From positions 1,116,001 through 1,180,000 of the forward strand of contig CAVWSB010000011.1 in NCBI GenBank assembly GCA_963757565.1: a DNA stretch of 64,000 nucleotides. Reading direction: 5' to 3'. The translations under genes were made by a program, and so were the position numbers. The DNA comes from PALSA-894 sp963757565 (GTDB taxonomy: Bacteria; Pseudomonadota; Alphaproteobacteria; Rhizobiales; Xanthobacteraceae). Positions within the stretch are counted from its first letter, which is position 1; every line of letters starts with the position of its first letter. The notes under the pieces are model-generated. The model did no database searches. It had not been told where the DNA came from and was given only the letters and a program-made list of their open reading frames with translations. Positions 19,302 to 30,312 of this stretch are shown here, piece after piece.

Positions 19302-21950
19302 TCAGCCCGCATCGAGCGAGCGGTCAACGATATCGCGCAGGTCGCGGGATAGGGTTGACACGGATGCGACGCGGCGCAGTGCCGCCTCGGCGCGGCCCCG
19401 GCGAACGGGCTCCAGCACGCGCCACGAACGCAACGCAGTGGTAAGCCGTGCCGCAACCTGCGGGTTTTTGGGATCGAGTTGGAGAACCGTATCGGCGAGA
19501 AATTCATAACCCGCGCCGTCGGCCCGGTTGAATTGCGTCTGGTTCAATTGCGCGAATGCGCCGATCAGGGCGCGCACCCGGTTTGGATTGCCAAACGAGA
19601 ATGCTGCATGACCGGTGAGAGCGCGCACGCGCTCCAGCGTCCCGCTATCCGGGGTCGCAGCCTGCAGCGTCAGCCACTTGTCGATGATCAGCGGATTGCC
19701 GGAATAACGGCGATAGAAATCGTCGAATGCGGCCTGCCGCTCCGGCACGGCGTGCTGCGACAGCGTCGAAAGCGCGGCCGTACGGTCGGTCATGTTGCTT
19801 GCCTGATGGTACTGGCGCGCCGCCAGCGCGATCGCAGAGGTCCCTCCGGCGGCGAGCAGGTCGAGGCAGACGTTCTTCAACGCGCGCCGTCCTGCGCTGG
19901 CCGCATCCGGGCTGAATGGTCCGTCGTCCTGCGTTTTCCGATAGGCGTCGCGCAATTGCGGTCCCAGGCGCGAGCCCATCGTGGCGCGGAGTTTGGTACG
20001 TGCGGCGAAAATCGCATCGGGATCGACGTCACGAGCGATATCGCGTGCGATATCCGCCTCGGTCGGCATGGTCAGCATCAGCGCGACAAAGGCCGGTTCG
20101 AGCACCTCGTCGCCCATGACGGCGGCCAGTGCCGCGATCAGGCCCTCATCATCGCGTGCTGCACCGCCGGCGCGGATCGCTGCCACGTTCTCGGCCAGCA
20201 GCATGTTCGCCAACGATTGCACCGCTTGCCAACGGTTGAACGAGTCGCCGTCGTGTGCAGCAAGGAATTTAAGATCGTCCGCGCTGACGTTGGACTTGAG
20301 TTTTATTGGCGCAGAGAAGCCGCGATTGAGCGACAGGACCGGTTTATCCGCAACATCGGTGAACTCGAACGTGTGACTCGCCTGATGCAGCGTGACGACG
20401 CCGCGCACCACGGACCGGCCGTCCGCAAGCGACAGCGCCATGTCGCGCCCATCGGAGCCGACCAGCCCGAGGGCGAGCGGAATCACCATCGGCTCCTTGA
20501 CCGGTTGGCCCGGCGTCGGCGGCACCGTTTGGGAGATCTCAAGGCGATAGCTTTGGGCCGCCGGATCGTAACTTCCGTTTGCCGTCACATCAGGCGTGCC
20601 CGCCTGCGAATACCAGCGCATGAACTGCGTCAGGTCTGCGTCGTTCGCGTCCGCGAAGCATTGCACGAACTGATCAACGGTTGCGGCATGCCCATCGTGG
20701 CGCCCGAAATAGAGATCAAGTCCTTTGCGGAAGCCGCCCGGCCCGAGCAGCGTCTTCAGCATGCGCACGACTTCGGCGCCCTTCTCGTAAACGGTCGCCG
20801 TGTAGAAATTGCTGATTTCGTTGTAGGCGGCCGGACGCACAGGATGGGCGAGGGGGCCGGCATCCTCGACGAACTGATGCGCCCGCAAGCCGCGCACGTC
20901 GGCAATACGCTTGACCGGCCGCGAGCGTTCCTCGGAGGAGAACTCCTGATCGCGGAAAACCGTCAGGCCTTCCTTCAAACAAAGCTGGAACCAGTCGCGG
21001 CAGGTGATGCGGTTGCCGGTCCAGTTGTGGAAATACTCGTGTGCGATCACGGCTTCGATGCTCGCATAGTCGGCATCGGTCGCGCTGTCGGGGCTTGCCA
21101 GCACGAGTTTGTCGTTGAAGACGTTGAGCCCCTTGTTTTCCATCGCGCCCATGTTGAAGTCGGACACGGCCACGATCATGAAGATGTCGAGATCGTATTC
21201 GCGCCCGAAGGCTTTCTCGTCGAAGCGCATCGAGCGCTTGAGCGAGTCCATCGCCCATGAGCAGCGATCCTCCTTACCGGGTTCGACGTAGATCCGCAGC
21301 ACCACGCTGCGGTTCGACATCGTGACGAATTCGTCCTCGACGCAGGCGAGGTTGCCGCCGACCAGCGCGAAGAGATAGGCGGGCTTGGGGAAGGGATCGT
21401 GCCAGACAGCGAAGTGGCGGTTCGTGCCGGGCACGTTGCCCGCTTCCACCAGGTTGCCGTTGCTGAGCAGGACCGCGGCTTCACTTTTCTCCGCCTCGAT
21501 GCGGGTCGTGTAGATTGCCATTACGTCGGGCCGGTCGGGAAAGTAGGTGATGCGGCGGAATCCCTCGGCCTCGCATTGCGTGCAGTAGGTGTTGCTGGAG
21601 CGATACAGGCCCATCAGCTGCGTGTTGGCGGAAGGGTCGACCAGCGTCTCGATCTGCAGGTAGCAGGTGCCCGCCGGGGGCTGCGGGATGGTCAGGCTGT
21701 CCGGCGTCGCCGCATAGCTGTCGGGCCGCAGCACCGATCCGTCGAGCTTCAGCGAAACCAGCCTGACGCCGTCGCCGTCGAGCACGATCGGGGCGGGCGC
21801 ACCAGCCTTGCTGTTGGGGGTCATCTTCAAGGTCGCGCGTACATTGGTGGCTGTCGGATGCAGCGACACGTCCAGTTCGACCGTTTCGACCAGCCAGTCC
21901 GGCGGGCGATAGTTTTCAAGGCGAACGGGTCGGGCTTGCTCGGTGCGCAT
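19302..21950 (-). CDS. pepN: Aminopeptidase N (M1 family)
   Basis: About 882 residues from the ATG at 21950 (MRTEQARPVRLENYR); a more distal in-frame start at 22001 would add 17 Pro-rich residues and is less likely. The M1 signatures are intact: exopeptidase motif GAMENKGLN and zinc site HEYFHNWTGNR (HExxH, with the third ligand Glu downstream in LKEGLTVFRDQEF). The C-terminal domain matches the bacterial PepN type. It removes N-terminal amino acids from peptides in the cytoplasm. It is transcribed away from the Bug receptor gene that follows. Confidence 0.96.
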   Translation of the reverse strand: MRTEQARPVRLENYRPPDWLVETVELDVSLHPTATNVRATLKMTPNSKAGAPAPIVLDGDGVRLVSLKLDGSVLRPDSYAATPDSLTIPQPPAGTCYLQIETLVDPSANTQLMGLYRSSNTYCTQCEAEGFRRITYFPDRPDVMAIYTTRIEAEKSEAAVLLSNGNLVEAGNVPGTNRHFAVWHDPFPKPAYLFALVGGNLACVEDEFVTMSNRSVVLRIYVEPGKEDRCSWAMDSLKRSMRFDEKAFGREYDLDIFMIVAVSDFNMGAMENKGLNVFNDKLVLASPDSATDADYASIEAVIAHEYFHNWTGNRITCRDWFQLCLKEGLTVFRDQEFSSEERSRPVKRIADVRGLRAHQFVEDAGPLAHPVRPAAYNEISNFYTATVYEKGAEVVRMLKTLLGPGGFRKGLDLYFGRHDGHAATVDQFVQCFADANDADLTQFMRWYSQAGTPDVTANGSYDPAAQSYRLEISQTVPPTPGQPVKEPMVIPLALGLVGSDGRDMALSLADGRSVVRGVVTLHQASHTFEFTDVADKPVLSLNRGFSAPIKLKSNVSADDLKFLAAHDGDSFNRWQAVQSLANMLLAENVAAIRAGGAARDDEGLIAALAAVMGDEVLEPAFVALMLTMPTEADIARDIARDVDPDAIFAARTKLRATMGSRLGPQLRDAYRKTQDDGPFSPDAASAGRRALKNVCLDLLAAGGTSAIALAARQYHQASNMTDRTAALSTLSQHAVPERQAAFDDFYRRYSGNPLIIDKWLTLQAATPDSGTLERVRALTGHAAFSFGNPNRVRALIGAFAQLNQTQFNRADGAGYEFLADTVLQLDPKNPQVAARLTTALRSWRVLEPVRRGRAEAALRRVASVSTLSRDLRDIVDRSLDAG

Positions 21951-22144
21951 GGGCGGTCTCGGCTGCGGCGGAACCAACGGTCTAGGATGATCAGCGGGCA
22001 ATAAGAAGGCTCAAGCCGCAATGCAAGCGCGTCATGCGGCGCGAGCCGGGTATTCCGCCTGTCGGTCTCGTTCCGATAGTATGCTAACCGAAGCGGCGAA
22101 CCGGCCAGGACAAGAGCCAATCGGGCGATATCGGGAGACGCATC

Positions 22145-23101
22145 ATGAAAGTTATTCGCAGCCTGCTGCTCGGACTTGCGGCCATCGTTTCGGCCGCCAC
22201 CGTTGCGAACGCGCAGGGCGATTACCCGAACCAGCGCGTCACCATCGTAGTGCCGTTCGGCGCAGGCAGCGTGACCGATATCATGGCGCGCATCCTTGCC
22301 GACGATCTCGGCAAGCGGTGGAATCAGACCGTCATCGTCGAGAACAAGCCGGGCCTTGCCGGCACCGTCGCGGTCGCGAAGGCGTCGCCCGACGGCTACA
22401 CCCTGATGCTGACCTCGAACGGCCATACGGTCGCGGGGCTGGTGAACAAAAGTCTTCCATTCGATCCGGTGAAGGATTTTGCCGGCATCACGCGTGTCAG
22501 CTCCGCACCGCTCATCCTCATTACGTATCCCGAAACACCGGTGAAGACTGTCAAGGAACTGGTGGCGCTCGCCAAGGAGAAGCCCGGTTCGCTGAATTTC
22601 TCTTCGCCCGGTCTGGCCAGCACCACGTTCATCGCAGGTGCACTGTTCCGGAAGGCCGCAGGCATCAATATCCAGCACGTTCCCTACAAGAGCGCCCCCG
22701 ACGCGGTGACCGCCGTGATGCGCGGCGACGCCCAGCTCTACTTCGCGCCAGTGCCGGTCTCAAAGGAAATGGCGGAGGCCGGGAAGGTTCGGGCAATCGC
22801 GGCGGCCACGCCGGAGCGCCTGGCAGAAATGCCGAATATCCCGACCCTCACCGAGGAGGGGGTGCCGTTCGTGTACGACTCCTGGTTCGGTTTGATGACA
22901 CAGGCGGCGGTTCCGCGTCCGCTCGTGCAGAAGATCAACAAGGACGTAACCGACGCACTCAAGTCGCCTGACGTCGTAGCCAAGCTGAAGGCGCAGTTCG
23001 TCCTGCCGGTCGCCGATACGCCCGAGGCGTTCGACAAGATCATCGGTTCCGAGACCGCGCACCTCACCGAGGTGTTCAAGGAAGCCGGCATCGGCAACTA
23101 G
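22145..23101 (+). CDS. Bug/TctC-family periplasmic solute-binding protein
   Basis: 318 residues. The signal peptide is cleaved after NAQ (residue ~23), followed by the Bug-family pattern: YPNQRVTIVVPFGAGSVTD at the N-terminus, VENKPGLAG, and SPDGYTL. Bug proteins capture carboxylates and related small molecules for tripartite tricarboxylate transporters; many are orphans. No tctA/tctB partner lies in the window, so it is either an orphan receptor or uses a distant permease. The start fits a signal peptide with the ATG preceded by GGGAGACG. Confidence 0.93.
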   Translation: MKVIRSLLLGLAAIVSAATVANAQGDYPNQRVTIVVPFGAGSVTDIMARILADDLGKRWNQTVIVENKPGLAGTVAVAKASPDGYTLMLTSNGHTVAGLVNKSLPFDPVKDFAGITRVSSAPLILITYPETPVKTVKELVALAKEKPGSLNFSSPGLASTTFIAGALFRKAAGINIQHVPYKSAPDAVTAVMRGDAQLYFAPVPVSKEMAEAGKVRAIAAATPERLAEMPNIPTLTEEGVPFVYDSWFGLMTQAAVPRPLVQKINKDVTDALKSPDVVAKLKAQFVLPVADTPEAFDKIIGSETAHLTEVFKEAGIGN

Positions 23102-23150
23102 GGCGTGATCCCGAAAAGTGGGTACCGGTTTTCGGAAAAAGATCACGCCC
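23101..23150. repeat. Nested palindromic repeat, copy 1 (complete)
   Basis: Outer arms GGGCGTGATC (23101-23110) and GATCACGCCC (23141-23150) are perfect inverted repeats. Inside them CCGAAAA (23111-23117) pairs with TTTTCGG (23129-23135). The core is repeated with one mismatch at 32099-32126. It starts at the last base of the Bug receptor stop and may act as its terminator on RNA. Confidence 0.85.
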
Positions 23151-23164
23151 AGACGAAAGAACCG

Positions 23165-24537
23165 CTAGGGCCGCGGCTCGGCGTGCCCGATCACGCGCTT
23201 GATCACGGGAAACTGGCGGCGCAGCGCGCGCTCCACCTCGTCCACCTTCTCGTGAACATCCAGCACCGTGAGACCCGGGTCGACGCGGCAGTGGAAATTA
23301 ACGATCTCGCCGCCCGCGGTCTCACGCACCCGCACATCGTGGACCTGTCCGACAAAGGTCATGTTCGCCGCGATCGCCGCGAGCGCGTCGCGCACGGCGG
23401 CAACCCTTTCGTTCGATGCCTCTCGTCCGGGCAGACCGCCCATCTGTAGCGGCTCAATGTGCGTTTCGACCTCGACGGTCGGCCCAAGCTCGGCCTTGAC
23501 CGCAGCTTCCAGCCCGTCAGCGATCTCGTGGGCCTTGCCGAGTGGCAGATTGCCATCGACCTCCAGGTCGAGCGAGATCGAGAGCCGCCCGCCGATTGAA
23601 TGAACGGTGACATGATGCACCGCGAGCGCGCGGTTGCGCGCGATCACCATCACGCGCTCCAGCACGGTTTCGTCGCTGAGCGCGCGGGGTTCGGTCACCA
23701 CGTTGACCTCGGCTTGCGGCATCTCGGCGCGGATCGCGGCGGCGAGGGCGGCCTTGATCGCAGCCACGCGATCGAGCGGGAGCGTGCGGCTGACCGCAAC
23801 CAGCATGTCGACGAATTGAGCGGGGCCCACGGAGCGCACGCGCACCCGCTCGATTGCGACCACCCCGCTGACGCCGGCGTGCAATCGCCGAGATGCGCTC
23901 GCGCGGAGCCTTCCGGCGCGGTGTCGGTCAGGGTCTCGACGGTGCGCCACCCCAGCCGCCAGCCAGCGATGACGATGAACACCGCAACGACGATCGCCGC
24001 CGCCGAATCCGCCCACGGATAACCCAGCGCCACGCCGCCGAGCCCGATCAGCACGGCAATCGACGACCACATGTCGGAGCCGAAATGCAGCGCGTCGGCT
24101 TCGAGCGCCTCGCTCATGGTTTCCTTCGCGACGCGATAGAGCAGCCGGGCGCGCAGGAAATCGACAACGATCGACACGAAGATGACGGCAAAAGCCCAAA
24201 CCGTCGCCTCGACGATATGTCCCTCGTTCGCAAGCAGGCGCTTGGCGGCCTCCCATACGACGAAAGCGGACAGGATGAAGAGCAAGCCGGTCTCGATCAG
24301 CGCCGTAACGCTTTCCACCTTTCCGTGACCGTAGTGGTGCTCTTCGTCAGCGGGCTTGCCGGAGATGCGCACCGCGTACCAGGTCATCACGGTGGCGGCG
24401 AAATCGAGCGCGGAGTGCGCGGCTTCGGAGAGCAGCGCGAGCGAGCCGGACAGCACGCCGACGGCCGCCTTCGCGACGGTCAGTCCGCCCGAAGCCGCCA
24501 TCGATGTCAGCGCGACGCGCTCCTTGTGTTCCTGCAT
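23165..24537 (-). CDS. Cation diffusion facilitator (FieF-like) with enlarged C-terminal region (frame broken near 23880-23905)
   Basis: The N-terminal ~210 residues are a CDF exporter: metal-site pairs H-x3-D in SEAAHSALDF and H-x3-D in ADALHFGSDMW, plus a cytosolic HHYGHGK loop. CDF proteins exchange Zn, Fe, Mn or similar ions for protons at the inner membrane. Two extra bases near 23880-23905 break the frame (TAPEG, then ERISAIA, then AGVSGVVAIERV). After them the cytosolic tail continues for about 240 residues, enough for three ZT-dimer-like units, where the family normally has one of ~90 residues. Total corrected length is about 457. Confidence 0.85.
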
Positions 24538-24543
24538 GTCGCC

Positions 24544-25509
24544 TCAGGCGGCGCGCGGAGGGGAGAGGTCCGCCGCGGCTTCGTTCATCGCCTCGCGGTA
24601 TTCGCCGATCAGGCGCTCGCATAGTTCGCCCGTTGTCGGCACATCGGTGATGCTCCCGACCCCCTGGCCGGCCGACCATACATTCTTCCATGCGCGCTTT
24701 TCGTGGCTGAGTTCGAGTTGTTTGGGCGCGGTCAGTGCTTCGGCGGGCACGCCGGCCGCATCGACGCTGGGTCGCAGGAAATTGCCGTGCACGCCGCTGA
24801 TCGCGGCGGTGTAGACGATGTCGGCGGCTTGGGTCTCGACGATCATGTCCTTGAACCTGGGCGGTGCCATGCTTTCGCGCGTTGCGATGAAGCGCGTGCC
24901 GAGATAGGCGAGGTCCGCGCCGAGCATTCGCGCCGCCGCGATGTGACGGCCGGTGGAGATCACGCCGGACAGCAGGACCGTCTTCGGAAAGAACTGGCGG
25001 ATTTCCGGAATCAGCGCGAACGGGCTCATCAGTCCCGCATGACCGCCCGCGCCGGCGCACACCGCGATCAGGCCATCGACACCGGCCTCGGCGGCCTTGC
25101 GGGCATGACGCATGTTGATGACGTCGTGGAATACGAGCCCGCCATAGCCTTGCACCGCGCCGACCAGTTCCTTCACGGCGCCGAGCGAGGTGATGATCAG
25201 CGGCACCTTGTGCTTGATGGAAATATCGAGGTCGGCCTGCAGCCGCGGATTGCTCTTGTGCACGATCAGGTTAACGCCGAACGGGGCCGGCGCGCGGCCG
25301 GTCTCGCGCTCAATCCGGTCCAGCCGCTCGCGGATTTCGATGAGCCATGCCTCGTATGACTCGCTGGTGCGATTGTTCAGCGCCGGGAACGTGCCGATGA
25401 TACCGGCGCGGCAACACTCCACCACCAGGTCCGGATTGGACACGAGGAACATCGGCGCGGCGACCGCCGGGATCGACAGGCGGCCCTGAAACTGAATGGG
25501 GAGCGGCAC
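24544..25509 (-). CDS. Nitronate monooxygenase-family flavoprotein
   Basis: 321 residues with a TIM-barrel FMN fold: PAVAAPMFLVSNPDLVVECC at the N-terminus, GVNLIVHKSNPR, and AGGHAG with the conserved His. The family (formerly 2-nitropropane dioxygenase) oxidises alkyl nitronates or propionate-3-nitronate; paralogues also include enoyl reductases, so the exact substrate is open. It lies 6 bases downstream of the CDF gene start on the same strand and 21 bases from the luciferase-like gene, suggesting one leftward transcript of flavoenzymes. Confidence 0.9.
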   Translation of the reverse strand: MPLPIQFQGRLSIPAVAAPMFLVSNPDLVVECCRAGIIGTFPALNNRTSESYEAWLIEIRERLDRIERETGRAPAPFGVNLIVHKSNPRLQADLDISIKHKVPLIITSLGAVKELVGAVQGYGGLVFHDVINMRHARKAAEAGVDGLIAVCAGAGGHAGLMSPFALIPEIRQFFPKTVLLSGVISTGRHIAAARMLGADLAYLGTRFIATRESMAPPRFKDMIVETQAADIVYTAAISGVHGNFLRPSVDAAGVPAEALTAPKQLELSHEKRAWKNVWSAGQGVGSITDVPTTGELCERLIGEYREAMNEAAADLSPPRAA

Positions 25510-25530
25510 GCGCTTGTCCTTTCGTAGAAA

Positions 25531-26556
25531 CTATTCCGCTGCGAGCGGTGCACGTGCGCGCAGACCGGGCATTACTTCGGCGGCGAACAGTTCGACCGAG
25601 CGAAGCGCTTCCTCGAACGTAAGATCGCCGAATGCGAAGCGGCACGCCACGTAGTTTACCTCAAACTCGTCGACCTGTGCCTGCAACTGCTCGCGCACGC
25701 TGTGCGGAGAGCCCGCGATCATGCGGCCGTCCGCATCCGGTCCGTCGAATTCTGCCGGATAACCGGCGCCCGGAAGCTGTCTGCCGTGTTCGACCCAGAG
25801 CTTCATGAAGCTTGCATACCAGAGCCGATAGGCGCGCTTGGCCATCCTCAGCGCTTCTTCGTCAGAGTCGGCGACCACGATGTGGCGCGCAAAACCCGCC
25901 TTCGAGTCTTTTCGGTTGCCGGGATGCAGCGACCAGTAATGCTGTACCAGCGTGCGCGCGACGCTTGCCGGCATGTTGGTGACGATATTCATGCCTGAGC
26001 GGGCGGGGCGCTCGGTGTTTTCCGGTGTGCCGACCCCATACCACAGCGGCGGATGTGGCTTCTGCAGAGGTTCCAGCACCAGCGGCACATTCTTGAAGCG
26101 GTAGAACGCACCCTCGAAATCGAGCGTGCCGCCTTGCAGGCCGCGCATCAGCACAGCGAACGCTTCGATAAACATGGTGTTGAGCTTGGCAGGGTCGAGG
26201 CCATAGAAGCCGACCTCGATGGGCGAAATGCCCTTGCCGACGCCGAACTGGAAACGCCCGCCGCTCATCTGGTCGAGCATGCAGATTTCCTCGATCAGCC
26301 GCAGCGGATGATAGAGCGGCAGCGTGTAGACGAGCGGCCCGAAGTTCAGCCGCCTGGTGCGTTGCGCGACGGCGGAGAGGAACACGCTCGGCGAGGGCGA
26401 CAAGCCGAGCGGCGTCGAATGATGCTCCGCGACCTGATAACAATAGAAGCCGAGGCGATCGTAGAGCTCGACGAGCTTCAGCCGGTCTTCGTAAAAATCA
26501 CGGAGCGGCGCGCCCGACGCGTCGAGATGATCGAAGACGCCAAAACTCAAGGCCAT
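25531..26556 (-). CDS. LLM-class flavin-dependent oxidoreductase (luciferase-like)
   Basis: 341 residues with the luciferase-like monooxygenase fold: SFGVFDHLDASG at the N-terminus, YQVAEHHSTPLGLSPSPSVFLSAVAQRTRRLNFGPLVYTLPLYHP, and GRFQFGVGKGISP. These signatures identify the bacterial luciferase-like group that uses reduced FMN and oxygen. The substrate is unknown. It precedes the nitronate monooxygenase-like gene by 21 bases in the direction of transcription. Confidence 0.9.
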   Translation of the reverse strand: MALSFGVFDHLDASGAPLRDFYEDRLKLVELYDRLGFYCYQVAEHHSTPLGLSPSPSVFLSAVAQRTRRLNFGPLVYTLPLYHPLRLIEEICMLDQMSGGRFQFGVGKGISPIEVGFYGLDPAKLNTMFIEAFAVLMRGLQGGTLDFEGAFYRFKNVPLVLEPLQKPHPPLWYGVGTPENTERPARSGMNIVTNMPASVARTLVQHYWSLHPGNRKDSKAGFARHIVVADSDEEALRMAKRAYRLWYASFMKLWVEHGRQLPGAGYPAEFDGPDADGRMIAGSPHSVREQLQAQVDEFEVNYVACRFAFGDLTFEEALRSVELFAAEVMPGLRARAPLAAE

Positions 26557-26605
26557 TGCCGCGATCCCGTTTCGCTGCCGGATATAGCCCGCCCCCGGGC
26601 AGTCG

Positions 26606-26649
26606 TCACCCTGAGGTGGTCGGCGTGCCCTGCTCGCATCTCAGGGTGA
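26606..26649. repeat. Inverted repeat TCACCCTGAG ... CTCAGGGTGA
   Basis: Perfect 10-base arms at 26606-26615 and 26640-26649 enclose a 24-base loop. It lies between the cyclase gene end and the luciferase-like gene start, both leftward. It resembles the dispersed intergenic palindromes of Rhizobiales; it has no T-run, so it is not a classic terminator. Confidence 0.7.
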
Positions 26650-26653
26650 CAAA

Positions 26654-27428
26654 TCACGCCTCAATGATCGCCACTGCCCGCGTCCAACCGGCCGAGGCCC
26701 GTTCGATCTTCACCGGGAAGCACGCGACCTTGAAGCCGTGATCCGGCAGCGCATCGAGGTTCGACAGCTTCTCCATGTGGCAATAGCCGATCTCACGCCC
26801 CGCCTTGTGGCCTTCCCAGATGATGCTGGCGTCGCCGGTTTCCCTGTAGCGCTTCGCCGTGATGACTGAACGGCGCATCCCAGCTCCAGGCGTTCGTGCC
26901 GGTCACGCGGATACCCTGCTTCAACAGAAACAGCGTCGCCTCGCGTCCCATGCCGCATCCGGTGTCGATGAAGTGGGGTTGGCCATATGTCTTTCCCGCC
27001 GACGTATTCACCAGCACGATATCCAGCGGTTTGAGCTGGTACTTCAAGCGATCGAGCTCGCGCTTCACGTCATCCGCGGTGCAGACATAGCCGTCGGCCT
27101 TCGAACGAAAATCGAGCTTCACCGCATCGTTGAAGCACCATTCGAGCGGGACTTCGTCGATGGTCATCGCGGGTTTGCCGTTATCCATCGTTGGGTGGAA
27201 GTGATACGGCGCATCGAGGTGCGTGCCGTTGTGCGTCGAAATCTGCACGTTCTCCACGGCGGGCCCCGCGGCGTCCGGCAGATCCTTTACAGGCACGCCG
27301 AACACCTGATGAAAATTCTCCGCGCCCGCCTTGTGATCAACGTAGCTGATCTGCGGCAGCATGTAGGGTGGGTCGGACGCGATGCCCGCCTTGAGCGCGA
27401 CCGAGATATCGATGATACGGCGGGGCAT
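26654..27428 (-). CDS. Cyclase-family metal hydrolase (kynurenine formamidase-like; frame broken near 26865)
   Basis: Starts MPRRIIDISVAL. The family metal-binding motif is intact (HNGTHLDAPYHFHP). An extra base near 26865 breaks the frame after NAWSWDAPFS; the sequence resumes as ITAKRYRETGDASIIWEGHKAG and ends AVAIIEA. Corrected length is about 257 residues, within the family range. Members hydrolyse cyclic amides or N-formyl compounds such as N-formylkynurenine; other members act on isatin. No tryptophan-catabolism genes are nearby, so the substrate is open. The ATG at 27428 is chosen over an upstream start because the family begins with this motif. Confidence 0.85.
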
Positions 27429-27488
27429 GCGTCCTCCGATGCGTGTGCGTCGCGGCTGCCGCCGCTTTCGGCCGCAGGCTAGCGGCAA

Positions 27489-28247
27489 TCAGTTCTTGAT
27501 TCGATAGCCGGTCTTGAAAATCCACGCGATGATGCCGAGGCAGACCGCAAGGAAAGCCAGCGCCATCATGAGGCTGACGCCCAGATGCACGTCGGAGGAT
27601 TCAAAGAAGCTCCAGCGGAAGCCGCTGACCAGGTAGACGATCGGGTTGAACAGCGCGATCGTCTGCCAGGTCGGCGGCAGCACATGGATCGAATAAAATG
27701 TGCCGCCGAGGAACGTCAGCGGCGTGATGATGAGCAGCGGCACGACCTGAAGTTTTTCGAAGCCGTCCGCCCAGATGCCGAGGATGAATCCGAACAGGCT
27801 GAAGCTCACCGCGGTCAGGACCAGGAATGTGATCATCCAGAACGGGTGCGCGATGTGCAGCGGCACAAACAGCCATGCGGTCGCGAGCACGATCAGTCCG
27901 AGGATGATCGATTTGGTCGCCGCAGCGCCAACGAAGCCCAGCTACCATTTCGAAGTAGGAAACCGGCGCCGAGAGATGCTCGTAGATCGTGCCGATGAAG
28001 CGCGGGAAATAGATGCCGAACGAGGCGTTGGTGGTACTCTGGGTGAGCAGCATCAGCATGATCAGGCCGGGCACGATGAAGGCGCCGTAAGTCACACCGT
28101 CGATCTCGGTGATGCGCGAACCGATCGCGGCGCCGAACACAACGAAATAGAGCGAGGTGGAGATGACCGGCGAAACGATGCTCTGCCAGATCGTACGCCC
28201 CGTGCGCGCCATTTCGAACACGTAGATCGCGCGGATCGCCTGGAGGT

Positions 28248-28251
<4 letters not shown>
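27489..28251 (-). CDS. ABC-2 type transporter permease (frame broken near 27938)
   Basis: Starts MNLQAIRAIYVFEMARTGRTIWQSIVSP, the usual beginning of ABC-2 (NodJ/YadH-type) permeases, and has six predicted membrane helices. An extra base near 27938 breaks the frame after SYFEMVAG; the rest (FVGAAATKSIILGLIVLATAWLF to FKTGYRIKN) continues in the next frame. Corrected length is about 253 residues. The start overlaps the ATPase gene stop by four bases, so the two subunits are coupled. The pair exports an unknown lipid, polysaccharide or drug-like substrate. Confidence 0.9.
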
Positions 28252-29174
<923 letters not shown>

Positions 29175-29304
29175 GCGGAACAGGTTGTTGGGGAATCGCG
29201 GGGTGCGAGAGCCATATAGGGGGTCGTGGCGCCGATTGCACGGCGGAAACCATCATTTGAATTGATATTCACTCCGCGGCGGTCAGCGGATACAAGTCGC
29301 CTCG

Positions 29305-30312
29305 ATGGACCAGAATTTGCGGCGGGCGCACCGCTTTTCCATTGCGCCGATGATGGAATGGACCGACCGGCACTGCCGGTTCTTCCATCGCCTGCTGACG
29401 CGTCGCGCGCTCCTCTACACCGAGATGATCACGAGCGGCGCGGTGCTGCGCGGGGATCGTGCACGGCTGCTCGCGTTCGATCCGGCCGAGCATCCGGTCG
29501 CCGTGCAACTGGGGGGCTCGGATCCTCGCGCGTTGGCCGAGAGCTCGCGCATATGTGCCGATCTTGGCTATGACGAGATCAATCTCAATGTCGGTTGCCC
29601 GTCCGACCGGGTGCGGGAAGGGCGCTTCGGCGCCTGCCTGATGGCCGAGCCACAGCTTGTGGGCCACTGTGTCGCCGCGATGAAGGCTGCGGTGAACGTG
29701 CCGGTCACGGTGAAGTGCCGCATCGGCATCGACACGCAGGACCCGGAAGAGTCCCTTGATACGTTGACGCGCTTCGTTACTGCGGCCGGCGCCGACGCGT
29801 TGATCGTGCATGCGCGCAAAGCCTGGCTCGATGGACTTTCGCCGCGCGAGAACCGCGACATTCCTCCGCTCGACTACGACCGCGTCTATCGGCTCAAGCG
29901 CGCGCGCCCCGATCTGCACGTCTCGATCAATGGCGGCATTGCGAGCGTCGAGGCTGGCGCCGCGCATCTCGCGCATGTCGATGGCGTGATGATGGGCCGC
30001 GCCGCCTATCAGGACCCATGGCGTCTGCTCGCTGTCGATCCGCTGATCTACGGTGCGCCCGCGCCTTTCGCATCGCCAAAGGCGGCGCTCGAAGCGTTCA
30101 TGCCCTATATCGAGGGCGAGCTTGCGCGCGGCACGCGGCTGCATTCCATGACGCGCCACATTCTCGGCCTGTTCCAAGGCGTGCCGGGGGCGCGCGCGTT
30201 CCGCCGCCATATCGCGACCGAAGCGGTGAAGCCTGGCGCTGGCGTTGAGGTTCTGCGCGAGGCGCTCTCGCGTGTCGCCGACGCACGCGAACCAGCCCAT
30301 ATCGCGGCCTGA
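29305..30312 (+). CDS. dusA: tRNA-dihydrouridine synthase A
   Basis: 335 residues. The FMN barrel begins FSIAPMMEWTDRHCRFFHRLL; the catalytic Cys98 is in NLNVGCPSDRV, followed by CRIGID, VHARKAWLDGLSP and the SINGGI phosphate-binding loop. The MEWTDRHCRFF start and the length distinguish DusA, which makes dihydrouridine at positions 20/20a of tRNA, from DusB/DusC. The stop overlaps the next ATG (TGATG). Confidence 0.95.
   Translation: MDQNLRRAHRFSIAPMMEWTDRHCRFFHRLLTRRALLYTEMITSGAVLRGDRARLLAFDPAEHPVAVQLGGSDPRALAESSRICADLGYDEINLNVGCPSDRVREGRFGACLMAEPQLVGHCVAAMKAAVNVPVTVKCRIGIDTQDPEESLDTLTRFVTAAGADALIVHARKAWLDGLSPRENRDIPPLDYDRVYRLKRARPDLHVSINGGIASVEAGAAHLAHVDGVMMGRAAYQDPWRLLAVDPLIYGAPAPFASPKAALEAFMPYIEGELARGTRLHSMTRHILGLFQGVPGARAFRRHIATEAVKPGAGVEVLREALSRVADAREPAHIAA

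Noticed and set aside
19479..21260. 593-codon plus-strand open frame opposite pepN
   Set aside because: It is antisense to the intact aminopeptidase, with no signal, domain or ribosome site. Coding evidence for pepN is decisive.
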